NCBI GenBank assembly: GCA_000437915.1 | Contig: FR900999.1 | Coordinates: forward strand, 122,380 to 186,297 | Length of the DNA stretch: 63,918 bases | DNA from: Subdoligranulum sp. CAG:314 | GTDB taxonomy: Bacteria > Bacillota > Clostridia > Christensenellales > CAG-314 | Direction: 5' to 3' | Shown: positions 1-7,504 of the stretch, piece by piece | Numbering within the stretch: position 1 is the stretch's first letter | How the letters are laid out: each line of letters begins with the position of its first letter | Position numbers and translations under genes: made by a program | Notes under the pieces: generated by a model | Told to the model about the DNA's origin: nothing | The model's input: the letters and a program-made list of their open reading frames with translations, nothing else | The model's database searches: none

Positions 1-2
1 GC

Positions 3-47
3 CCCGACATAACGGCGGTTGACTACACGCTTACATGGCAGGTCTGA
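3..47 (+). CDS. 3' end of an upstream gene (partial)
   Basis: An open frame enters from the left edge and stops at TGA 45-47, giving only 14 residues that end in DYTLTWQV. It overlaps the start of the next gene by 13 bases, as co-translated genes often do. In spore formers the gene before a SpoIVFB-type protease is often spoIVFA, but this tail is too short to identify. Confidence 0.4.
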   Translation, partial: PDITAVDYTLTWQV

Positions 48-883
48 AATTCAGGATTTTAAAAAGCTTCTGGCTTCTGCTGGCATTTTCCCTGTTTATC
101 AGGCAGGCGTATATCTTCGGACTTTACACATTGAGTGTGCTGATACATGAATCGGCACACTACTTTGTTGCCAAAAAATGCGGCTACAAGTGCAATTGTA
201 TAGCGGTTTCCGCCTTCGGCGCCGTCCTGTACGGCGAATTCGACAGCGTTGACAACCGAGACGGCGTCAAAATCGCGCTGGCGGGACCTGCGGCAAATGC
301 GGTGTGCGCCTTGGTTTTCGTAGCGCTTTGGTGGATGTTTCCGGCGCTTTACGTTTTCAGTCAGCCCTTTGTCGCCGCAAACGTCTCGCTTTGCCTGATA
401 AATCTGCTGCCCGCCTATCCGCTGGACGGCGGGCGCGTTTTCGTTTCTCTGCTTTCCGCGAAAACCGATTACGCAAAAGCGTTGAAGGTAAGCAAAATCC
501 TTTCGGTGGCGCTGTCTGGCGCGCTGTTTTTTGTTTTTCTGTGTATGTGCTTTGCGGGCGTGCCCAATTTTTCTTTGGGATTGTTTGCGGTCTTCGTCCT
601 GTCCGCCGGGCTGTCCGAAACAAAGGGCGAAATTTTCAGCAAGCAAATAGTTTTCGAGGTTTACAAAAAGAGATTGGACAGGGGAGTGGAAAAAAAGACG
701 CTGGTGTTTTCGGAGGAGGCGACGCTTAAAAGCGTTGCCAAAAGAATGTCGCACCACTTTGTTTATCGGATAGAGGTGGTGGAGGCAAAGGACGGAGAGG
801 TAAAAAAAGTCTTTTCGCACGCACAGTTCCTCAATCTTCTTTCCTCCCATGCGCTTGACACTCCGTTGAAAGAGTTGTTATAA
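35..883 (+). CDS. spoIVFB: M50 family site-2-type metalloprotease (SpoIVFB-like)
   Basis: A 282-aa polytopic membrane protein. The zinc-binding HExxH motif is HESAH at residues 38-42, and the second metal-ligand motif is DGGR at 131-134 in a PAYPLDGGR context. These two motifs in hydrophobic surroundings define intramembrane M50 proteases. SpoIVFB of Bacillus cleaves pro-sigma-K in the mother cell. The soluble C-terminal part (about 200-282) is short and CBS-like, as in SpoIVFB. No good ribosome binding site precedes ATG 35; translation is probably coupled to the overlapping upstream gene. The sporulation role is inferred from family and from spore genes further on; other M50 members have different substrates. 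Confidence 0.8.
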   Translation: MAGLKFRILKSFWLLLAFSLFIRQAYIFGLYTLSVLIHESAHYFVAKKCGYKCNCIAVSAFGAVLYGEFDSVDNRDGVKIALAGPAANAVCALVFVALWWMFPALYVFSQPFVAANVSLCLINLLPAYPLDGGRVFVSLLSAKTDYAKALKVSKILSVALSGALFFVFLCMCFAGVPNFSLGLFAVFVLSAGLSETKGEIFSKQIVFEVYKKRLDRGVEKKTLVFSEEATLKSVAKRMSHHFVYRIEVVEAKDGEVKKVFSHAQFLNLLSSHALDTPLKELL

Positions 884-884
884 T
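855..884 (+). promoter_or_regulatory. sigma-A-type promoter, probably giving a leaderless mRNA
   Basis: TTGACA (855-860), an 18-bp spacer and TATAAT (879-884) lie across the stop codon of the protease gene. The next ATG is at 892, only 7 bases beyond the -10 box, so transcription would begin at or next to the start codon. No Shine-Dalgarno sequence is present between. Confidence 0.65.
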
Positions 885-891
885 CTCTTTT

Positions 892-2664
892 ATGAAACTT
901 TCGGAATCGATAAGCAAACCGGCAAGGTATACGGGCGGGGAGTACGGCGCGCCCGATACCTCGAAGCCATTCGATACAAGCGTGTGTCTTTGCTTTCCCG
1001 ACGTATATGAAGTAGGGATGAGCAATCTGGGCACACGCATACTTTATTTTCTCATGAACGGCCTTGACGGCGTCGTGTGCGAAAGATGCTATGCTCCGTG
1101 GACGGATTATGCCGATTTTCTAAGAGACGAGGGCAGTCCGCTTGTCAGTCTGGAAAACAAAAAGCCTTTTAAAGACTTCGATTTCGTCGGTTTTTCGCTT
1201 CAGTACGAATTATCTTATTCCAATATGCTTCTTATGCTGGACCTTGCCGGCTTTCCGCTGCTTGCAAAGGACAGGGGAGACGAGTTTCCCATTGTCATCG
1301 CGGGCGGTCCCTGCACGGTCAATCCGGAGCCCGTAGCGGCGTTTGTCGATATTTTTATGCTGGGCGAGGGGGAAACGCCTTGGCCGCAGCTGCTCGAATT
1401 GTACAAGCTCAACAGAGGCATGAAAAAAAGAGATTTTCTGCGCCTTGCGGCGGATACTCTCGATTGTCTTTATCTTCCCGAGCGCGTAAACGTGCGCACG
1501 GAAAATGGCAGAACAGTTGAAGTGCGCTATGAAAAAAAGGTAAAAAAACACAAGGAAAAAAATCTGGACGAGAGCTTTTTCCCCAAAACTGCGCTTGTGC
1601 CCAATCTTGAAATCGTCCACGACCGAGCCGTTGCCGAGCTGTTCCGCGGCTGCGCCAACGGGTGCAGATTTTGTCAGGCGGGCTTTATTTACCGCCCGGT
1701 CAGGGAGCGTTCTCCGGATACGGTTGTCGCTATTTGCCGTTCTTTGCTTTTGAGCACGGGCTACGACGAGCTTTCGCTCAACAGTCTTTCGACGGGTGAT
1801 TACAGCGGATTGAAGGAGATTGTGACCCGACTCAAACCCTTTGTCAAAGAGCGCGGAGTAAAGCTCAGCCTGCCGAGTCTGAGAATGGACAGCTTCGACG
1901 GCGAGACGGCGGATACGGAGCGAAAAAGCTCTCTTACCTTCGCGCCCGAAGCGGGAACGCAGCGCCTGCGAGACGTTATAAACAAAAACATAACGGAGGA
2001 GAATATCTTTAACACTCTCGCTCAGGCGTTTGAAAGAGGGTATTCGTCGGTAAAATTTTATTTCATGCTCGGTCTGCCCACCGAAACGGACGAGGATGTG
2101 GATGGCATAGTAAATCTGGCGGCTGCGGTGAAAAAGCTGTACAGGGAGCGCAGAACGTCGGGAAAGGAGCTGCGACTGAGCATTTCCGCGGCGACCTTCA
2201 TACCCAAGCCCTTTACGCCTTTCCAATGGGAGGGATTTGCCCAAAGGGAGGACATAGAGCGCAAGCAAAGCTATCTCAAATTCCGTCTTAAAAAGCTGGG
2301 GGTGGGCTTTTCCTACCACGATTACGACACGTCTTTTATGGAAGCGCTGCTTGCGCGCGGAGGACGCGAAATGAGCGCGGTGCTTTTGGAGGCTTATAGC
2401 GGAGGAGCCCGCTTCGATTCTTGGGACGAGCATTTTGATTTCAAAATATACGACGCCGCGCTGAAAAAATGCGGTACAGACGTCGGCGCCGTCGTCGGCA
2501 AAAAATCCTTCGACGAAGTTCTGCCTTGGGATTTCGTAGACGTTGGCGTGGAAAAAAGTTATTTGAAAAGAGAAGCGGAAAGGGCTTACGCCGCAAAGAC
2601 CACTCCGTCATGCCTTAAACAATGCAACGGCTGCGGACTGCAAAAGGAGGGATTGTGCAAATGA
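892..2664 (+). CDS. B12-binding-domain radical SAM protein (TIGR03960 family)
   Basis: A 590-aa protein with the typical N-terminus (SKPARYTGGEYGAP), a cobalamin-binding-like segment (about 25-180), and a radical SAM core whose cluster motif is CANGCRFC (cysteines near 254, 258 and 261). The C-terminus has a further CNGCG motif. The family is conserved in Clostridia and nearly always followed by the TIGR03936 gene, as here; some genomes carry the two fused. The reaction is not established. The stop overlaps the next start as ATGA (2661-2664), so the pair is translationally coupled. Its own start has no Shine-Dalgarno and sits just after a strong promoter. Confidence 0.9.
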   Translation: MKLSESISKPARYTGGEYGAPDTSKPFDTSVCLCFPDVYEVGMSNLGTRILYFLMNGLDGVVCERCYAPWTDYADFLRDEGSPLVSLENKKPFKDFDFVGFSLQYELSYSNMLLMLDLAGFPLLAKDRGDEFPIVIAGGPCTVNPEPVAAFVDIFMLGEGETPWPQLLELYKLNRGMKKRDFLRLAADTLDCLYLPERVNVRTENGRTVEVRYEKKVKKHKEKNLDESFFPKTALVPNLEIVHDRAVAELFRGCANGCRFCQAGFIYRPVRERSPDTVVAICRSLLLSTGYDELSLNSLSTGDYSGLKEIVTRLKPFVKERGVKLSLPSLRMDSFDGETADTERKSSLTFAPEAGTQRLRDVINKNITEENIFNTLAQAFERGYSSVKFYFMLGLPTETDEDVDGIVNLAAAVKKLYRERRTSGKELRLSISAATFIPKPFTPFQWEGFAQREDIERKQSYLKFRLKKLGVGFSYHDYDTSFMEALLARGGREMSAVLLEAYSGGARFDSWDEHFDFKIYDAALKKCGTDVGAVVGKKSFDEVLPWDFVDVGVEKSYLKREAERAYAAKTTPSCLKQCNGCGLQKEGLCK

Positions 2665-3332
2665 TAGCAATCAAATATGCCAAGCGTTATCCTTTGTCTA
2701 TGATTTCACAGTCCGATATGCTCAACGTAATAAAAAGAATTTTGACGCGGGCGGGCGTAAAGGTCGAATATTCGGCGGGCTTCAATCCGCATATGCTTCT
2801 GTATTTTTCGCCCGCGCTTTCGCTGGGCATAGAGAGCGAGTGCGAATACGTTTGCGCCGCCGCGGGATATGCGCCCGATTTGATAGAAAAACTCAATGAC
2901 GCGGCTCCGTCTGGTTTCGAGTGCCTCAAAGTTTTTTCTTTGCCCTGTGAACCCAACCTTACCGCGAGGTCTTACGCCGCGCATTATGTGTTCAAAGCGC
3001 GCGGACTTGGAAAGCAGAAACTTTCTTCCATTGCGGGAAACCCCGATTTTACCGTCTTGTTCAAGGACAAGAACGGTGAAAAAGTCAAATCCGCCGGCGA
3101 AAAAATCTATATGCTCAAAGCTGTCGGCGATGACGCCGCGGAAGCCGTGCTTGCCTGCGGCAACGACAATCTGCGCGCCGACAGAGTGTTGAAGCAGCTG
3201 TGTGCGGATTTTTCTCTCGATTGGGACGCCGCAACGGTAACCAAAATCAGACTGCTGCTTGACGGAGCGGAGGACGCGGACGAATTTCTTTTGAAGCTGC
3301 AAAAAAACGCGGCCGCAGCTTGCAAAAATTGA
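2661..3332 (+). CDS. TIGR03936 / DUF2344 radical SAM-associated protein
   Basis: A 223-aa protein starting at ATG 2661, chosen because AAGGAGG (2644-2650) lies 10 bases upstream and the start overlaps the previous stop. The N-terminal IKYAKRYPLSMISQSDM and SAGFNPHMLLYFSPALSLGIES segments are characteristic of the DUF2344 family. It is the usual partner of the preceding radical SAM enzyme. In many genomes the gene is followed by ribonuclease G and then rplU; here the RNase G gene is absent and two minus-strand unknowns occupy the gap. Confidence 0.88.
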   Translation: MIAIKYAKRYPLSMISQSDMLNVIKRILTRAGVKVEYSAGFNPHMLLYFSPALSLGIESECEYVCAAAGYAPDLIEKLNDAAPSGFECLKVFSLPCEPNLTARSYAAHYVFKARGLGKQKLSSIAGNPDFTVLFKDKNGEKVKSAGEKIYMLKAVGDDAAEAVLACGNDNLRADRVLKQLCADFSLDWDAATVTKIRLLLDGAEDADEFLLKLQKNAAAACKN

Positions 3333-3342
3333 AGAAAATGCG

Positions 3343-3371
3343 AAAGCCGAACAAAACTTGTCCGGCTTTTG
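3343..3371. terminator. bidirectional terminator between convergent genes
   Basis: AAAGCCG (3343-3349) pairs with CGGCTTT (3363-3369). Runs of A on the left and T on the right let it serve the + strand radical SAM operon and the minus-strand pair that ends at 3376. Confidence 0.65.
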
Positions 3372-3375
3372 TCGA

Positions 3376-3891
3376 TTAAAGATAGTATTTCATGTCTTCG
3401 ATTATCTGTTCGAGATATTCGATAACGTCGCGCGCAAGCGTCATGGTTTCGGGATTTATTTCGGGCGTATGCCTTAAAAGCTTGCCAAGCTCCACGATGC
3501 CGTTGGTGCTGCCCAAAATAATCATCTCTGCGGATTTCGACACCGAATCGTCCGCGAGCATTTTCATTTTTATGCTTGCTTTTGCGAAAAATTGTCCCGC
3601 GCCGAATTTTTCCTCCAAAGTGCTGCCGATTTTGTCCGCAAGCTCGTCGCAGCGCTTGGCAAATTCGGTGTAGCGTCCGACCTGCTGTTTTAAAATCTCC
3701 ACAAACTTGTCGTTTTTCATGTTGGGTATGACTGTTTCCGTGGAGTGAATCGCCATAGTGACAACCTTTTTGAGCGAATTTAAAACCTTTATGGAATTGA
3801 CGTAATTGGTATTTTCGCCGCTGCCGTTCCAATCGTAATTTACGTAATCCGTGTTTTTGACGCCGCCCGAGCGTTTATTCGTATCTGCCAT
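3376..3891 (-). CDS. unrecognised helical protein
   Basis: A 171-aa protein that I do not recognise. After a polar N-terminus of about 35 residues rich in Asn and Asp, the rest is predicted mostly alpha-helical with regular heptad-like hydrophobics (for example KVLNSLKKVVTMAIHSTE and LARDVIEYLEQIIEDM), suggesting a helical bundle. There is no signal peptide or membrane segment. It overlaps the preceding minus-strand gene by 17 bases, so the two are probably one operon. A ferritin-like or spore-coat-like bundle is conceivable, but no metal-ligand pattern is clear. Confidence 0.7.
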   Translation of the reverse strand: MADTNKRSGGVKNTDYVNYDWNGSGENTNYVNSIKVLNSLKKVVTMAIHSTETVIPNMKNDKFVEILKQQVGRYTEFAKRCDELADKIGSTLEEKFGAGQFFAKASIKMKMLADDSVSKSAEMIILGSTNGIVELGKLLRHTPEINPETMTLARDVIEYLEQIIEDMKYYL

Positions 3892-4315
3892 CGTTTTCCA
3901 CCTCGTTGTAGGAGTCGGTAGAGGGGATGCGCTTGGAGTTGTAAAACTCCTTCACCGAGCCGTTGTCGGGCGCCTTTTCCGAAGGCGTTTCGTAAGCCTC
4001 GTCAAGGTCCTGACTCAATTTGCTCGACGCGAGCACCTCTTTGTTGAGAAACACGGGCGTAACCGTGTCGCCGTACTGTTCGGTTTCGGGAAGAGCCTGA
4101 AACGTGCCCTTGTTGTTTTCGTGTCTCATGCCGTCCTTTGAGTCGGACACGTCGCGGGCGTTGTTTACGGACTGCGCAAACTGCTCCTGGTAGTCTGCCA
4201 CGGGCTGGTTTTCCCCGTCCTTGTCGATGTAAGCGTCGCTGTAATTGAACCATTTGTTGCGCGCCGTTTCGGGGTGCGCGTTGTAATTGTTGCCGTGAAT
4301 ATCTTTTTCGGACAT
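3875..4315 (-). CDS. unrecognised acidic, probably disordered protein
   Basis: A 146-aa protein beginning at ATG 4315 (MSEKDIHGNNYNAHPE), chosen because an AAAAGGAG-type ribosome site lies just upstream on the minus strand (4323-4330). The sequence is rich in Asp, Glu, Asn, Ser and Pro with few hydrophobics, so it is probably largely unstructured. It is the first gene of a two-gene minus-strand operon, divergent from rplU. No family recognised; a spore-associated role is only a guess from the genome neighbourhood. Confidence 0.65.
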   Translation of the reverse strand: MSEKDIHGNNYNAHPETARNKWFNYSDAYIDKDGENQPVADYQEQFAQSVNNARDVSDSKDGMRHENNKGTFQALPETEQYGDTVTPVFLNKEVLASSKLSQDLDEAYETPSEKAPDNGSVKEFYNSKRIPSTDSYNEVENDGRYE

Positions 4316-4394
4316 AATAATTCTCCTTTTTACGGTTTTTGTTTTTAGTATTTGCATCAAATTCAAAAACATACGGAAAAAAGCGGCAAAATAT

Positions 4395-4423
4395 TTGACA
4401 AGCCGTCCGCCTTGTGATAAAGT
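4395..4423 (+). promoter_or_regulatory. promoter of rplU-prp-rpmA
   Basis: TTGACA (4395-4400), a 17-bp spacer and TAAAGT (4418-4423) with an extended TG-like context. Transcription would start near 4430, leaving a leader of about 80 bases before rplU. Confidence 0.6.
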
Positions 4424-4429
4424 ATTCGG

Positions 4430-4509
4430 GAGCCGCTTAAGACGGGTTTTTTTCAAGCGCATTTTTGCCGCCCGATTGCTTAGCGAGACTGGACAGAGGA
4501 GGTAGAACC
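4430..4509 (+). ncRNA. candidate ribosomal protein L21 leader
   Basis: About 80 bases of GC-rich, hairpin-forming leader between the promoter and rplU, ending in the ribosome site GAGGAGGT (4496-4503). Firmicutes rplU operons commonly carry an autoregulatory L21 leader at this position. The call rests on location and length; I cannot score it against the covariance model. Confidence 0.4.
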
Positions 4510-4818
4510 ATGTACGCAATTATCCTTACGGGCGGAAAGCAATACCGTGTCGAAAAGGACATGAGACTCACGGTGGAAAAGGTTTCCGCAGAGGTGGGCG
4601 AAAAGGTGAGCTTTAACGCGCTTATGTACGCCGACGACAAACAGACGCTTATCGGCGCGGACGCCGCCAAGGTCAAGGTCGAGACGGAAGTTGTGGAGCA
4701 CGGAAAAGGCAGGAAGCTTACGATATTCACTTACAAAGCCAAGAAGAATATCCGCAAAAAGCAAGGTCACAGACAGCCTTTTACCACGCTTAAAGTAAAC
4801 AGCATCACGGTCGGCTGA
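4510..4818 (+). CDS. rplU: 50S ribosomal protein L21
   Basis: A 102-aa protein with the L21 signature: MYAIILTGGKQYRV at the N-terminus and KKNIRKKQGHRQPFTTLKV near the C-terminus. ATG 4510 is chosen because it gives the standard L21 N-terminus and follows a good GGAGG. It binds 23S rRNA in the large subunit. First gene of the three-gene Firmicutes operon rplU-prp-rpmA; only one base separates it from prp. Confidence 0.97.
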   Translation: MYAIILTGGKQYRVEKDMRLTVEKVSAEVGEKVSFNALMYADDKQTLIGADAAKVKVETEVVEHGKGRKLTIFTYKAKKNIRKKQGHRQPFTTLKVNSITVG

Positions 4819-4819
4819 G

Positions 4820-5146
4820 ATGACCGAAATAAAAGTCACAAAAAAGAACGGCTCCGTCGTCAGAGTGGTGTGCGACGGTCACACGGGTTACGGAGTCGAA
4901 GGCGAGGACATAGTTTGCGCCGCTTTGTCCAGCATAGTGCAGACGGCGCTGCTCGGACTGCTTGCGGTCGCCCGCGTCAACGTGAATTTTGTCAGAGACG
5001 ACGGCGACGGACGTTTGGAATTTTCCGTTCCCGAGCTTGACGAGCGCATGAGACACGACGCCGACGTTATTCTGGACACTATGCTGTGCGGAGTTTCGGA
5101 TTTGAGAGAGGCGTATTCGGACTTTATCGATTTGGAGGTCAACTGA
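4820..5146 (+). CDS. prp: ribosomal-processing cysteine protease Prp
   Basis: A 108-aa protein with the Prp catalytic dyad: His in GHTGYG (about residue 21) and Cys in DIVCAALS (about residue 33). Prp removes the N-terminal extension of L27 in Firmicutes and some relatives. It lies between rplU and rpmA and overlaps the rpmA start by one base (TGATG), so production is coupled to its substrate, whose extension is visible in the next gene. Confidence 0.93.
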   Translation: MTEIKVTKKNGSVVRVVCDGHTGYGVEGEDIVCAALSSIVQTALLGLLAVARVNVNFVRDDGDGRLEFSVPELDERMRHDADVILDTMLCGVSDLREAYSDFIDLEVN

Positions 5147-5424
5147 TGTTTATCAACATTCAATTGTTCGCCCACAAAAAGGGAATGGGCAGTTCAAAAA
5201 ACGGCAGAGACAGCGAAAGCAAAAGATTGGGCGCCAAAAGAGCGGACGGTCAGGCTGTGCTTGCCGGCAATATACTCGTTCGTCAGCGCGGCACAAGGAT
5301 TCATCCCGGCAACAACGTAGGCTTGGGCAAGGACGACACCTTGTTTGCATTGATTGACGGCGTAGTCAAATTTGAACGCAAGGGCAAAGAAAAGAAACAG
5401 GTCAGCGTTTATCCCAACGACTGA
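5146..5424 (+). CDS. rpmA: 50S ribosomal protein L27 with Prp-cleavable extension
   Basis: A 92-aa L27. The start at ATG 5146, overlapping the prp stop, gives MFINIQLFAHKKGMGSSKNG. The first nine residues through LFA are the Firmicutes pro-sequence that Prp removes to expose the mature N-terminus reaching the peptidyl transferase centre. The rest (RDSESKRLGAK, GNILVRQRGTRIHPGNNVG) is standard L27. GGAGG at 5133-5137 supports the start. Confidence 0.96.
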   Translation: MFINIQLFAHKKGMGSSKNGRDSESKRLGAKRADGQAVLAGNILVRQRGTRIHPGNNVGLGKDDTLFALIDGVVKFERKGKEKKQVSVYPND

Positions 5425-5439
5425 GAAAACAGAGACATT

Positions 5440-5470
5440 AAGGGGCGGCTTAAACCGCTCCTTGTTTTTT
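5440..5470 (+). terminator. rho-independent terminator after rpmA
   Basis: AAGGGGCGG (5440-5448) pairs with CCGCTCCTT (5455-5463) through one G-U pair, followed by a run of six T (5465-5470). Confidence 0.8.
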
Positions 5471-5481
5471 AGGAGAAAAAG

Positions 5482-6333
5482 ATGAAAGCGCAAAAGACGG
5501 AAAACGGAATAACCGTGTTGCAGGCCGATTGCTTCAACCCGCGGGATATATTGGAGTGCGGGCAGATTTTCAGGTTCGACAGGGACGGCGAGGGGAATTA
5601 TCGCGTCTTTTCTCTCGACAGGTACGCCGAAATAAAAAAGACAAACGACGGATACTTCATATCGACGGACTCTCCCGATTATTTCTACGATTTTTTCGAT
5701 TTGGACAGGGATTACGGCGTGATTTGCGAAAAGCTGTCCTCCTCTTACGACGTGATGAAGCGCGCTGTCGAATTCGGCAGAGGTATAAGAATACTCAGGC
5801 AAAATCTCGAAGAAATGATTTTTTCCTTTATCATTTCCGCCAACAACAACATAAAGCGCATACAGCTCATCATCGGCAGGATATGCGAGGCGCTCGGAGA
5901 AAAGACGCCTTTCGGCTACGCTTTTCCGTCGGTGAAAAAATTGGCGGAAGTGAGCTCTCCCGATTTCTATTTCCGTCTCGGGGCGGGGTACCGCGCGCCT
6001 TATATTTACGAAACGGCAAATGCTTTGAAGGACGGCTTTGAATTGGACAGGCTCAAAGAACTCGACTCTGTCAAAGCGCGCAAAGCGCTGCTTGATTTAA
6101 AAGGCGTAGGAGCAAAAGTAGCCGACTGCATAATGCTTTTCGGACTTAATCGTTTCGACGTGTTCCCAGTGGACACCTGGGTGAAAAAGGTTTACCACCG
6201 TTATTTCGAGACGGGCTTGAAGGACTCTGAGATTTCGACCTTTTTCGTGAATACCTTCGGCGATTTGTCGGGCTTTGCCCAACAATATCTTTTTTATTTC
6301 CTGCGAACTATGGACAAAGGCGGAAAAATGTAG
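5482..6333 (+). CDS. ogg: 8-oxoguanine DNA glycosylase, OGG1 type
   Basis: A 283-aa helix-hairpin-helix-GPD glycosylase. The motif LKGVGAKVADCI holds the catalytic Lys (residue 212), and FPVDTW holds the Asp (residue 231), 19 residues apart as in OGG1. The N-terminal 100 residues match the OGG N-terminal domain (DILECGQIFRFD, ANNNIKRI). It removes 8-oxoguanine opposite C in base excision repair, with Schiff-base lyase activity. Clostridial genomes often carry this OGG1-like form rather than Fpg alone. It has its own ribosome site AGGAG (5471-5475) just after the rpmA terminator. Confidence 0.9.
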   Translation: MKAQKTENGITVLQADCFNPRDILECGQIFRFDRDGEGNYRVFSLDRYAEIKKTNDGYFISTDSPDYFYDFFDLDRDYGVICEKLSSSYDVMKRAVEFGRGIRILRQNLEEMIFSFIISANNNIKRIQLIIGRICEALGEKTPFGYAFPSVKKLAEVSSPDFYFRLGAGYRAPYIYETANALKDGFELDRLKELDSVKARKALLDLKGVGAKVADCIMLFGLNRFDVFPVDTWVKKVYHRYFETGLKDSEISTFFVNTFGDLSGFAQQYLFYFLRTMDKGGKM

Positions 6334-6339
6334 TATAAT
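6311..6339 (+). promoter_or_regulatory. promoter of the NYN-domain gene
   Basis: TGGACA (6311-6316), a 17-bp spacer and TATAAT (6334-6339), overlapping the 3' end of ogg. A GGAGGTG ribosome site follows at 6350-6356. Confidence 0.6.
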
Positions 6340-6360
6340 ACGCTTATTCGGAGGTGCATA

Positions 6361-7119
6361 ATGCTTAAAGAATTGAATATCGCGCTGTTTGCGGACGCCG
6401 ACAACTGCGGTTTGGAGTACAGTCATTTTGACAACACGCTTTTCCAGCTCAACGAGATGGGGAACGTCGTGTACGGAAAAATTTACGGCGTGTCCGACAG
6501 AAAACATAAGGAAATCATCAACGATATAAACAAATTCGGTTTTGATATGGCGCCGGTAATGAGAGTGAAAAAACGCGGCTCCAAAGTTTTCGACAACCGT
6601 ATTTTAATCGACGTCATGGACGAGGTGCTTTCAAACGGCAATATCGACGCGGTATGCATCGTCGCCGCGCGCGCGGACATGGTGCCTCTTTACAGCAGAC
6701 TGCACAAGCTGGGCGTTAAAATAGTGGCGTTGGACAATGTGGACGACGAAAGCCTTGCCTTTGTGGACGAGGTGCTTGACATAGGTCTTGTGGACGTAAT
6801 CAAGCTTCCCAAGCCCGCGACTCACGCCGCAGCGCCTGAAACGACCGAAAAAACGGAGGAGACGGCTCCCGACGTGCAAAACGAAAACGTGCAAAACGAA
6901 GTTGAAACAAATGCCGCTCCCGCAGAGGTTGAAGACAACGGCTTGTCCGAAGCGCAGAGCGCACAGTCGGTGGTTTCGGCAAAGCCCGACGAGGATGCGG
7001 AAATTCTTAAACAAATCGAGGAGGTCAAGGCGCAGCAAACGCCCGTTTCCAACGACGACGAGCAGCTTCTCGACGAAATCAAGAAGCTTCTTGAAGAATT
7101 TAATACGGAAAGCGATTGA
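6361..7119 (+). CDS. NYN domain (LabA/DUF88-like) protein with acidic tail
   Basis: A 252-aa protein. Residues 1-150 form a PIN-like NYN domain: LFADADNCGLEY carries the first acidic residues, and NIDAVCIVAARADMVPL and LAFVDEVLDIG follow in the usual order. NYN domains are predicted metal-dependent ribonucleases. Residues 155-252 are a low-complexity Glu/Ala/Pro/Val-rich tail ending in a short helix (DEQLLDEIKKLLEEF), probably flexible. It is a single-gene unit between its own promoter and a strong terminator. The RNase role is a family inference. Confidence 0.8.
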   Translation: MLKELNIALFADADNCGLEYSHFDNTLFQLNEMGNVVYGKIYGVSDRKHKEIINDINKFGFDMAPVMRVKKRGSKVFDNRILIDVMDEVLSNGNIDAVCIVAARADMVPLYSRLHKLGVKIVALDNVDDESLAFVDEVLDIGLVDVIKLPKPATHAAAPETTEKTEETAPDVQNENVQNEVETNAAPAEVEDNGLSEAQSAQSVVSAKPDEDAEILKQIEEVKAQQTPVSNDDEQLLDEIKKLLEEFNTESD

Positions 7120-7132
7120 GCAGCAAAGCTCG

Positions 7133-7157
7133 GCGGTCCTTTAAGGGACCGCTTTTT
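7133..7157 (+). terminator. rho-independent terminator
   Basis: GCGGTCCT (7133-7140) pairs with GGGACCGC (7145-7152) around a TTAA loop, followed by five T. Confidence 0.85.
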
Positions 7158-7237
7158 GTTTGTTCCGCAAGTTAAAAAACGCTCTCCGCTTTCATATAAT
7201 AGAACGAAAGCGCCGTACGGCGCGAAAAGGAGAGCAG

Positions 7238-7504
7238 GTGAGAAAGTTTGACTCAGAGGTGGCTAAGATTCTCGATTTGGAATTGGCGGCGTTGGTCAAT
7301 TCCTTCAAATACTCCGTTTACGGGGGGCATACCGTAGTCGTCGAGGGACACAGGGGACTCGTGAGCTTTTCCTCAGAAAAAATTATTTTCAGGTTGGGAA
7401 AAACCGAGCGCCTCGAAATAATCGGTGAAGAAATATCAATAAAACAGCTTACAAAAAATTTCACCGTCGTAACGGGAAAAATCAAGGGGGTTTCAAATGG
7501 CTGA
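7238..7504 (+). CDS. yqfC: sporulation protein YqfC
   Basis: An 88-aa protein of the YabP/YqfC family. GTG 7238 is chosen because AAGGAG (7227-7232) sits just upstream and it yields the normal length; the open frame extends 26 codons further upstream. The core VYGGHTVVVEGHRGLVSFSS is typical. YqfC belongs to the mother-cell sigma-E regulon in Bacillus. A CATATAAT box (7193-7200) upstream resembles a sigma-E -10, though sigma-A is not excluded. It overlaps yqfD by 8 bases. Confidence 0.85.
   Translation: MRKFDSEVAKILDLELAALVNSFKYSVYGGHTVVVEGHRGLVSFSSEKIIFRLGKTERLEIIGEEISIKQLTKNFTVVTGKIKGVSNG

Noticed and set aside
1210..2433. A 407-codon open frame antisense to the TIGR03960 gene
   Set aside because: Shadow frame with basic low-complexity translation and no motif; the + strand gene has clear radical SAM motifs.
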